From contig NC_092679.1 in the NCBI RefSeq assembly GCF_964355755.1, positions 17,660,932-17,724,931 on the forward strand: DNA of 64,000 nucleotides. Reading direction: 5' to 3'. Both the position numbers and the translations under genes were made by a program. This document shows positions 36,079-46,200 of this stretch, piece by piece. The DNA is from Antedon mediterranea. Its lineage: Eukaryota; Echinodermata; Crinoidea; Comatulida; Antedonidae. Position 1 is the stretch's first letter, and the number at the start of each line of letters is the position of its first letter. The notes under the pieces are model-generated. The model searched no databases, was not told the origin of the DNA, and worked only from the letters and a program-made list of their open reading frames with translations.

Positions 36079-37769
36079 TCATGAGACAAGATAGAAATCC
36101 GTTTTAAAGTCCGTATTCTTTGCTGATGAAGATACTCTACCACTTTTCTTTATGGTAAGAAATCTGCCATTAGCCGTTGCGTTCGTTGATTTTGCAATAT
36201 TGGCTAGATCCACACGATGTTGTTGAGCATTGTTATCGAACTGTATTAATGATCTGAATGAAACAAAACAGGAATCTAGCTTGAAGTATTCCCGCCACAG
36301 AATATCAAAATTATGTTCGGAGAGAATGCGTGACCGCGTGTTCTGAAAATAAACAAAAGCATTCTGTGAGTGAGTGAGTGGCCGAGCGGTTAAGACAGTG
36401 GAACCGTAATTACGTAGCCATAACATCGGCAGGGTTCGAGTCTCACTCATGGTTCCGGTGGTAAAACGAGTCTTCTCGGATAAGGACTATAAACCGTAGG
36501 TCCAGTCTAGCTAGCTCGTGTACACTTTAAAGAACCTAGTACATATTTTGAGACGAGTAGGGGGTTACCCCGGTGTATTAGTACATCACAGCCACTTATC
36601 ATAACTAAGCCCTCTGGGAGACCAGTCTTTGACTGAAGAGGTTACCCAGTATAAATATATATTTCAATTCCAATCATTTACAAACAAAAAGCACACAACA
36701 CTAAAACTTTAGGCAAGTAATACATGTGTAAAGTGTCATTTTATTCCATCACGAGCCTTTACTCACATTCCTTCCGCAAATTTGTGGCTGCTGTTTTATA
36801 GCCAAACGTAGGCCTACAGTTTGACGTTTGATGATTACTGTCGACACCCACCGCAGATGAGTGCAAACTCCGTAGATCTGTTTGGCGTTAGTTATGTGAA
36901 AGGATTATTATTATTCTACTTACATTTCTAGCAGATATCCTCCCACGTCTTCCTATTGATAAGTAAAGCCCTGTCTTTGTCCCTCTGATTATTAACAAAT
37001 TCGGTCCAACCGCAAATGTTGTCATTCGTGCTGAAAGTCAATTGGATGATATGTTATCCTTCATCTTGTTTCCACTAAGGACGGACGCAAGGACGTAATA
37101 ATGATTATTCTTTCTTCTTTATAACTGCCGCTTGCCATTGGTCAACTTCATAGTGGGAAACAAGCTTACATAGAAGAAACTTACAGAAGAAAATTATTCT
37201 CAAACATCGTGGTTTTCGACATTTTGATCAAAAGTTCATTGTATCGAAAATTGGATCGTCCATGTTTGGAATGGAACTCTCCGTTAAATATCTGAAAAAA
37301 TTATCAAGACTGTATCTCCTTATGACAACATTTGTCTGTGATACAGAATATCATTTCTATCATATTGGGTATCTGTATCATGAACAGGTAAAGGTTAGGG
37401 TCTATGGTACAGGATTGCGGTAATGGAGATACAGCCCCGAGAATCTTTTCAGATATTTTCCCATTAAATACACATAAGCCTAATCTACTCACTGTATTTA
37501 TCATTAAAGACATCGGTACCACGAACGTCTCCATTGGGTCCAATACGAAGAAATAACCCAGTTCTTGATATAATTCTCTTCACACCTTTCGGGTTCGCAT
37601 AGACATTTATACCACTTGAATATTTTGTATAACTTTGTAGGCCTACGCCGTCATTCATAATACTATCAAATCCCAACTCGTGGTCCAAGCCAAGCGACGC
37701 GTTTAAATGCTGAGCTAGTGCCATAGAATAATGCATCCCTGTCAACAGCAAGTATATTTTCAAAAGCAT
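36079..37769 (-). CDS. FGF-like secreted growth factor, gene B (3 coding exons)
   Basis: Minus-strand coding exons 37769-37493, 37030-36924 and 36342-36079 (277+107+264 nt, 215 residues), with phase 1 then phase 0 introns exactly as in gene A. Exon 1 carries a signal peptide (MLLKIYLLLTGMHYSMALAQ) and the core start RTGLFLRIGPNGDVRGT. Exon 2 gives FAVGPNLLIIRGTKTGLYLS. Exon 3 gives NFDILWREYF, GRFLTIKKSGR and DFKTDFYLVS, then stop, so the C-terminal tail is shorter than in gene A. An ACTAG/GTAATG context at the start codon suggests a 5' non-coding exon. The protein should be secreted and signal through FGF receptors if these exist in the organism. A SINE lies in the second intron, only 24 nt from exon 3. 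FGF identity is secure from three independent exons; subfamily unknown. Confidence 0.9.
36367..36660 (+). mobile_element. tRNA-headed SINE, copy 2, in FGF B intron 2
   Basis: Box A region GTGGCCGAGCGGTTAAGACA and box B region GGGTTCGAGTCTCACTC, then the body shared with the copy at 18866, ending CCCAGTATAAATATATAT. It is antisense to FGF B and its 5' end lies 24 bp from the exon 3 acceptor. Confidence 0.82.
37064..37168. mobile_element. GGTTCCCACTAG MITE, internally deleted relic
   Basis: TTGTTTCCACTAAGGACG at the left and AGTGGGAAACAAGCTTA at the right with ACTGCCGCTTGCCATTGGTCAA inside. It lies in FGF B intron 1. Confidence 0.5.
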
Positions 37770-38045
37770 TACCTAGTAAACAAAGTAGTATAATGTTCTA
37801 AATGAAACTGTGAAAGTGTTTTACACACGTTGATAGGTCTAAATGATTGTTTTACTATTTTCTCCACACACTTTTAACATTATATAATACAGACATTACG
37901 TAATTTCGTTATACGTTTGTATAAACGTGTGTGAAAAAATGATATTTAGTTGCAAAAACTAAAACTTTTAAAAGCTACTAATATAGAAACAAAGTTACAT
38001 AATATAATTTTACATTAAAACACAAATCTAAAATAATGATTCTAT

Positions 38046-38555
38046 TGCATTTTCTGGCATATTAGAATACTAATGCAACAAGTGAAGATAAAAAACAAAC
38101 AAAATAAATGGAAATTGCTAGATGAACGTAAAGCTTGTATTATGTACAAATATATACATGGTATTGCACCTCCCCGTCTGTGCAACGATATTGAAATGGT
38201 TTACGAGATATTCCCAATCTCTGAATGTTATACCACCTATGCCAAATTGCTTGTTAATGAACGGATCGCTAAAGATAGCAGGAGCAAAAGCTTGGAATAA
38301 AATCCCTGTAAAAATTCAACAAAGTTTGTCTATAAATATTTTTAAAATTATTATAAAAAGCATTTCTTTAAAAAAAAATTGTATTTCCAACGTATTATTA
38401 TTAACGTTCTATGTTTTCTAATTGTTATATTTTTTTTCTATTTAATTTTTATAGTTATTTCATTGCAGGACCATATTGAAAAACAGAAATGTTGTGATCT
38501 TTCTTTTCTAAATTATGTTATCCTGCCTAAATATGTTTTAATAAAATAAAATGAA
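38046..38555 (+). pseudogene. 3' end of a non-LTR retrotransposon (RT C-terminus), broken
   Basis: Two overlapping frames together encode a segment like the conserved end of LINE reverse transcriptase ORFs: KLLDERKACIMYKYIHGIAPP, then, after a frameshift near 38280, AWNKIPVKIQQS and FKIIIKS. After a stop come a short 3' UTR and a tail of the type AATAAAATAAAATGAAATGA at 38540-38560, as expected of a 5'-truncated LINE insertion. It is not functional. Confidence 0.65.
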
Positions 38556-38564
38556 ATGAAAAAG

Positions 38565-39473
38565 ATCATCAGAGTCGAGTGGTCGAATCAAGAGGTCGAG
38601 TCGAGTCTTCGGGCCGCGAGTTGTCGAATTGAATGGTCGAGTAGAGTCTTCGAGTCGAGTCTTCGGGCCGCGAGTTGTCGAATTGAATGGTCGAGTAGAG
38701 TCTTCGAATCGAGTTTTCGGGCCGCGAGTTGTCGAATTGAATGGTCGAGTAGATTCTTCGAGTCGAGTCTTCGGGCCGTGAGTTGTCGAATTGAATGGTC
38801 GAGTAGAGTCTTCGAGTCGAGTCTTCGGGCCGCGAGTTGTCGAATTGAATGGTCGAGTAGAGTCTTCGAGTCGAGTCTTCGGGCCGCGAGTTGTCGAATT
38901 GAATGGTCAAGTAGAGTCTTCGAGTCGAGTCTTCGGGCCGCGAGTTGTCGAATTGAATGGTCGAGTAGAGTCTTTGAGTCGAGTTTTCGGGCCGCGAGTT
39001 GTCGAATTGAATGGTCGAGTAGAGTCTTCGAGTCGAGTCTTCGGGCCGCGAGTTGTCGAATTGAATGGTCGAGTAGAGTCTTCGAGTCGAGTCTTCGGGC
39101 CGCGAGTTGTCGAATTGAATGGTCAAGTAGAGTCTTCGAGTCGAGTCTTCGGGCCGCGAGTTGTCGAATTGAATGGTCGAGTAGAGTCTTCGAGTCGAGT
39201 CTTCGGGCCGCGAGTTGTCGAATTGAATGGTCGAGTAGAGTCTTCGAGTCGAGTCTTCGGGCCGCGAGTTGTCGAATTGAATGGTCGAGTAGAGTCTTCG
39301 AGTCGAGTCTTCGGGCCGCGAGTTGTCGAATTGAATGGTCGAGTAGAGTCTTCGAGTCGAGTTTTTGGGCCGCGAGTTGTCGAATTGAATGGTCGAGTAG
39401 AGTCTTCGAGTCGAGTCTTCGGGCCGGGAGTTGTCGAATTGAATGGTCGAGTAGAGTCTTCGAGCTGACTCAT
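38565..39473. repeat. 54-bp GC-rich minisatellite
   Basis: Nearly 17 copies of a 54-bp unit (GAATGGTCGAGTAGAGTCTT, CGAGTCGAGTCTTCGGGCC, GCGAGTTGTCGAATT). It is much richer in GC and CpG than its surroundings, and TCGA occurs several times per unit. The unit is 18 codons long and lacks stops, so frames of 185-353 codons stay open on both strands. These carry no domain and start or stop in repeat edges, so no gene is called. It begins right at the LINE tail. Confidence 0.92.
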
Positions 39474-41050
39474 AGTATCACTGGTATTTTTTATTCAATA
39501 CAAAGTAAATTTTTTTTCTTCGATAAAAAGTTACAAATATATCTAAATATTCATAAAACCATTTTTTTTATCTTTAGATTCTCTGTAATTTGTTCAGTAT
39601 CTTATATGTTTTCGTGATACAGTATCACATATTCGTTACATGTTACGTTGGTTTTCTCAGGAGAATCCTATATCTTACCATTTCTAATCACTTTCTACTG
39701 TCTTCTCAGGGTCAGAATAGCAGTAAGCATTAATAGTTCTTGTCCCTCACAATTCAATCTTGGTCCTGGTCATATTGTTATCCATTCAAAATACTGTTGC
39801 TCCCAAAAAATCGTAATATCCACAGACAACACAAAACAAATAATATTTTTACAATTTACAACAAAAGTGCTGCATTGTTAAAAGCTAGCTTGAGTGTTAC
39901 TAATACATAACAAAATCTTAGCACACAGAAGTACAGATAGCATATAAAAAACACTACCAGTAACATTTCTAAAATAGCATAACAAGTAATATTTTCCGAT
40001 GTAGTAAAAATCTCAATCAAATTCAGACGGTAAATTAGGCTTGTTTTCTGTAATTTATTCTCTAACGAATGTAAGCGTAAAGTTGTTGATTAATTTGAAT
40101 ACGATCCTAAATCTTTCATTCAAGTCTTCTGGATTGTCTGCACATGCTCTATAGGTGGCGATATACATCCGGTTTTGGTTTTAAAGCTCATGTACAGGCA
40201 TGCATTTTAATATAATATCTGGTTAATTGTACATAAATTAAACATTTGTATAGAAATCAAGACGAAAAAACATGAATTTCCCTTAAAACACCAGGAACAC
40301 TTTTTTTAGTAGTTAGGTAGTTTAACCTAATGTAATAACATGTCTGGTGACTCTATAGAAAATTTAGAAAAGATGGTGGATATACGGTGGATAATTTGTG
40401 GTATAGCATGAAAATAAAACTCTGAAGTTGAATAAAAATACTAGAAACGTAAAATTTAAGTTATATTGCCTATATTTAGTCGTCTGATAACATTTTTTAC
40501 CCACCGTATTTTTGTCACCCGGCCTTTAAAAGACTGGTGGCATTTGGCAGACCAGTTACACCCCGAGTAAACTTGGTTTGATTCAACCATTATTGTTTTC
40601 TCCGTGAGGAGGTGTTCTTACTCTTTATGGCCAATCAAAACAACAACAAACAACTACAAAGTCAGTGGCAGGAAACACAAAGGGGAACTAAATCCCTATG
40701 ACAAGAGCCTGTGAATCCTCTTACCAAGTAGCACATAAAGATAAAATATAGAATTTCAATAAATATATCGGAAATATCCACACAAGAACTATCAAAAAAC
40801 CATTCATAAAAATACAAAAAACAAGCTGAAAAGTAAAAAAAAACTTTACTCTGAGTAGAAATTCATTTTTAAGTTTAAATAAAAAATGTTGGAAAATTAT
40901 TCATTAAAAATAAGTCCTTGACTTCGTCTTGGATTTCTTCCCACAATCGCGGGAAAATGTGAATCACTGATCGATGCAGGCAGTTAGTTCGTGGATACAA
41001 GTGTCTGAAACTTAAGGTTTCTAGACGACGTGTATTGACGCAAACATTTT
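39474..41050. other. Gene-free stretch
   Basis: No recognisable coding exon, RNA gene or repeat family. AT-rich with short chance frames only. Confidence 0.4.
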
Positions 41051-41052
41051 GA

Positions 41053-41150
41053 CAGCTCACTATGTCCGTCGGTTGGTCGGTCGGTCGGTTGGTTGATCGG
41101 TAAACACTAACTTAAGCACGCGACTGCAACCATGTATATGGCCTCTTGTT
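41053..41150 (-). mobile_element. Fragment of the GACC/GACA element
   Basis: CTCACTATGTCCGTCGG followed by TTGGTCGGTCGGTCGG and AGCACGCGACTGCAACCATG. The remainder of the element is absent. Confidence 0.55.
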
Positions 41151-41179
41151 ACGGATACTTTCACAGTCTATGTACCCCA

Positions 41180-41515
41180 TTAGCGTTTACAGACAAAATG
41201 ACACAGAAAAGTACCGTTGGCTCTACGGCTGGATAACCGGACCAATTCAGTTGTCCTAATCTAAGATCATAATCTATATCACCCCTTCTCTGTTTCAATT
41301 CTAGCCTAGTGGCTCTCTACGTTGAACAGATTTAATCTTATCAATCAACTTAAAAGTTTGAGGAAGCCGATTCCATACTCAAGTATGGGAATAGTAAGTG
41401 CACGGTATAATGAAAATATAGCTGCAGACGAGGTGCCTCCGGAAATACTTGCAATATAACCAAGCATCCTATTAGCACTTGCAGTGTTAGAGTGCTAGGG
41501 TCATACTAGAGAAAA
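41180..41515 (-). pseudogene. Decayed LINE reverse-transcriptase fragment
   Basis: On the minus strand, broken frames give LGYIASISGG, LYRALTIPILEYGIGFLK, then after a frameshift IDKIKSVQRR, and further on GDIDYDLRLGQLNW. The order YRALxxPxLEYG, then DKIxxVQRR, then RLxxLNW is that of the C-terminal part of CR1/L2/jockey-like reverse transcriptases. At least one frameshift and two stops are present. Confidence 0.6.
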
Positions 41516-41998
41516 GTAGTAGCCTAGAAAACGATGGATGGAGTAAAAATGTAACAGCTTTTATCATTCAGTTTCCATAGTAGGCTATCCGATTGTGTTT
41601 TTGCTTGTTTTTTGTGAGGGATGCTACTGTGTGTATAGCAAGAATATCGGAATCAAAGAAAATACATTGTGTATCTGTTATAAAATATCTTATTTATAAT
41701 ATCATGCCTTTATATTAATGTGTTATTACAAATAGCATTAATTATCAAAACGGAAATAACTATAACACACTACCAGTACAATAAGAGTTATGAAGAGATA
41801 TTAAATTTAATAATGTCATGATCGTCTAAACATCGTCACAATTTGTATTACAGTGAAATACAGAATTACAATTATAATCTTTAGGCCCGTGTTTATTTAT
41901 TATTATTCAAAAATATATTATCTCATGTTAAATAAATATACTTACATCATTTATTATGATATGTTATTATACTAAAAAAATAAATTGCCATATTGCAA

Positions 41999-42113
41999 AG
42001 CTATTAACTTGATTTTTAAAAAGTGTGATGTTCCCAAATATGGTGATGATATGCCCATTTATGAACACATTATTTGGTCAAACTAGTTTGATAGTGTAGA
42101 CAGAGGTTTAGCT
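41999..42113. mobile_element. MITE family 3 fragment
   Basis: AAAGTGTGATGTTCCCAAATATGG and the right end TAGTTTGATAGTGTAGACAG match the family at 31506 and 47273. The left end is degraded. It lies downstream of FGF C. Confidence 0.55.
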
Positions 42114-42556
42114 TAAATTTTTACAGTTTATTCGTATCCATCCAAGTTGGATTACTATTTGAAATGTATTATATATGGCTCTGAATTATAGTATATTTTA
42201 GAGCCCTCTATCGCCTATTATTATAGAACCGCTTCTATAACCGAAGCTAGGTAAATTACTTACTTCAGTTTTTGGCTCAAAATAACGAGTTTAATTGATT
42301 TTTCTTTCGTATTCAAATATATCTAGTAATTATATCAGAATAAAAATCACAGCGTCTACTTTAGGTGTCTAGTTTATCAACAATTAGCGCCCTCTATTAA
42401 TATTATTATAGAGCCCTCTATCGCCTTTTAAAGCCATCGTGTTAACTTAAGTTTCTAGTTAAAATAATACTTTAAATACTTTAGTTTACTTTACTTATTT
42501 TAATATAATAGCATACATTTTTTTGGGGGGGGGAATTAATTGACTTGCTTTTAAAA

Positions 42557-43236
42557 TTACGATATGCCTATCAGGAAAAAATTGTTTTTGAAGTCTGTAT
42601 CGGTTTCTGAGGAGGTCACCCGGCCACTCTTATTAATGGTAAGGTACCGACCCTGTTTTACCATACCGGGTGTATCCACGTTTTTCGTATAAAACAGCCT
42701 GAGTGATTGAAATGATACAAAACATCCGGGATACTGGTATTTTTCTCTCCAAAGAATATCAAAGTTTTGTTCAGATAGGATACTTGATTGTGTATTCTAA
42801 AAAAAAATGAAAATTATAGTTACAATGACAATGTATTCTTTTCTTTCGGAGAACATAAACTAATTGTACAATAAGTATCATCTTATTCTAAGTATAAAAC
42901 CAATCAAAGAAAAGGGGATATTAGCATTAACAACATGCTACTCGATTTTTATTTATTTATTAATGTTTATTCCATACGCATTAACAGTGAGCAACGCGCC
43001 AATTACAGGATGGATAAACTTTATAGTTTATCGTGAGTTTAATCTAAATTGAGGCTTATGGGGTGGCATGGCGAAGAGTTGTGAATTACCACCCTGGCAA
43101 CAGGGCAAGATTAAACCCTGGACCCTGAGATTGGAAGGCAAGCACGTTAACCACCAGGCTACTCAGCTCCACACTCTGAGCACTTGATTTATTAGACTTG
43201 CCCCAAGTCTGTATTCATTGTCTTTTTTTTATTAAA

Positions 43237-43267
<31 letters not shown>

Positions 43268-46200
43268 CTATGTTTTTATTTCGAATTTTGTCAAGCTCAA
43301 GTAGTATACCTATGAAACGCCATATGTGCCAAAATAATGATCTTTTAACTAATATTAAGACATTAGTTTATCTACTTATTCTTACATTTCTCGCCGTTAT
43401 CTTGCCGCTTTTACTGATTGATAAGTAAAGGCCTGAATTCGTACCACGAATGACGATCAAACTAGGACCGACGGCAAATGCTGTCACGTGGACTAAAAAG
43501 AAATGTTTCAAAAAAGTTAAATTTCATTCAAAAGTTAATTTCCAGATATTTTTTTATATTGTCTGAATCATGCAAATCCCACATTAATGTTTGTCAAGGT
43601 TACATTGATCTATCAGCGATAGAATTGGACAAATGTGGTCCATGTAACAATTCATTTCCGACATTTGACACGTGTTATGATTTATGTTTATTAACACATG
43701 TTTTTAACATTTTATGTAAGATTTTGAACAGATATATTAAATTTTTCTGTCCGCCCCGCGTTATGTGTAAATGACAATAATAGTAGAGCAGTTAACGCCA
43801 AGTTGTGCACTTTATTACCAAAGCATGAAACTTTCCACAAAGTTTTTTTGATGTATATAGATTCAAAATATTGGGGGGTGCCAAGTGTCCAACGTCCGGT
43901 ATGGCGGCCATCTTGATTTCAAAATGGCCGCCATAAAAACAAAAAGTGTTCATATCTTGGCAACTATAAACATTAGAGACTTGATTCAGGTGTTAAATTG
44001 TTCACAAACCACATATTTCTATTTGCTCTAATGAAAAGTTTCGTCCAAAAATGACCGGAAATGACGTTTCTTCCAGTTTGACCTTTGACCTCTTATCTGT
44101 ATATCTCAGTAACTACTGATCATTTTCAATCGATTTTGGTGTCATTTTGTTCAGAATAGAGACATTTATATTTTTAGTAATGAAACATTTTCACATAAAA
44201 TTACTGGAAATACAATTTATAACCTTTGACATATATCATTATGTACTGTATGTGGTTTAATTGGTATAAATGCACCTAATTTTTTTACCGAAATAAATGA
44301 CACGGATTTATTATTAACTTTTGATGTGATAGGATAGGCATAAAGTATGACAGATCACTGAGCTCATCTATGCCGACATGTTTGCTAAACTGTGATGCGT
44401 CAATCGTTTTTTCGTTGCATCTAAAAAAATGTACTCCATTTTTATGGTAATGGGCCTTTTTTACCGAAATAAATGACACGGATTTATTATTAACTTTTGA
44501 TGTGATAGGATAGGCATAAAGTATGACAGATCACTGAGCTCATCTATGCCGACATGTTTGCTAAACTGTGATGTGTCAATCGTTTTTTCGTTGCATCTAA
44601 AAAAATTTACTCCATTTTTATGGTAATGGGCCTTTGCTGTAAACCTTTCATCTGAATCCTTTTCCTCGATTTTCTCTAGTCATTGATTTTTTAGAAAAAT
44701 CCGAACTAAATCAATTCATAAAAGACATCTCAATATAATTATTCAAGTAATCCTCAAATTAGTGACATGGACCTACAATATACTGTTCTGTACAAGACCT
44801 GTTTAGGCATCCACCTGTAGGCTTTCACTTTAAAGGTCTTGGTTTCCTAATCATACAAGAAACATATCTCTAATTTAATCAATCAAAGTAGTGGGTCCAG
44901 ACAAAGAAGGGGGTGTAAGACCATCCACAGACAAAGAAGGGGTTGTAAGACCATCCACATACAAAGAAGAGGGTATAAGACCACCCACAGACAAAAAAGG
45001 GGGTGTAAGACCATCCACACACAAAGAAGGAGGTGTAAGACCATCCACACACAAAGAAGGAGGTATAAGACCATCCACAGACAAAGAAAGGGGTGTAAGG
45101 CCATCTACAGACAAAGAAGGGGATGTAGGACCGTCCACAGACAAAGAAGGAGGTATAAGACCATCCACTGACAAAAAAGGGGTATAGGACCATCCACAGA
45201 CAAAGGAGGGGGCGTAGGACCGTCCACAGACAAAGAATGGGGTGCAAGACCATCCCCTGACAAAGAAAGGGGTATAGGACCACTTACAGACAAAGAAGAG
45301 GGTATAAGACCATCCACAGACAAATAAGGGGTGTAGGACCATCCACAGACAAAGAAGGGGGTGTAGGACCATCCACAGACAAAGAAGGGGAGAAGACCAT
45401 CCACAGACAAAGAAGGGGAGAAGACCATCCACAGACAAAGAAGGGGATATAAGACCATCCACAGACAAAAAAGGGGGTATAAGACCATCCACAGACAAAT
45501 AAGGGGGTGTAAGACCACCATCCACAGACAAATTAAAGGAGTCCAAGACCATCCATACACAAAGAAAGAGGTGTATAAGACCATCCACATACAAAAAAGG
45601 GGTTTAATACCATCAACGGACAAAGAAAGGGGTGTAATACCATCAACAGACAAAGAAGGGGGTATAAGATCACCCACAGGTACAGAAGGGGGTATAAGAC
45701 CGTCCACAGAAAAAGAAAGGGGTGTAAGACCATCCACAGACAAAGAAGGGAGTGTAGAACCGTCCACAGACAAAGAAGGGGGTGTAAGACCATCCACCAC
45801 TGACAAAGAAAGGGGTATAGGACCACTTCAGACAAAGAAGGGGTATAAGACCATCCACAGACAAAAAAGGAGGTGTAGGACCATCGGACCATCCACAGAC
45901 AAAGAAGGGGATGTAAGACCACCCACAGACAAAGAAAGGGTGTAAGACCATCCACATACAAAGAAGGGATTATAAGACCATCTACAGACGAGACAAAGAA
46001 GGGATTATAAGACCATCTACAGACAAAGACAGGGGTGTAAGACCATCCACACACAAAGAAAGGGGTTTAATACCGGGTGTCACGAAACCTAAGACCACGA
46101 AAGCTAAGACCCCCTAAGACCTAAGATCACGAAAGCTAAGACCCAAGACCTAAGATTACAAATTCTAAGATATACTACAGCTTAAAAACAATACTTGTTT

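Noticed and set aside
38556-39617. 353-codon open frame, and 185-225-codon frames on both strands
   Set aside because: Artefacts of an 18-codon tandem unit; both strands are equally open and the frame ends in unrelated AT-rich sequence.
43478-43774. 98-codon plus-strand frame with several cysteines
   Set aside because: It runs antisense across FGF C exon 2 and into the intron; no domain.
44875-46054. Overlapping 134-239-codon frames, minus strand
   Set aside because: All lie in the 30-bp minisatellite; unit length changes shift the frame, so no single protein is maintained.
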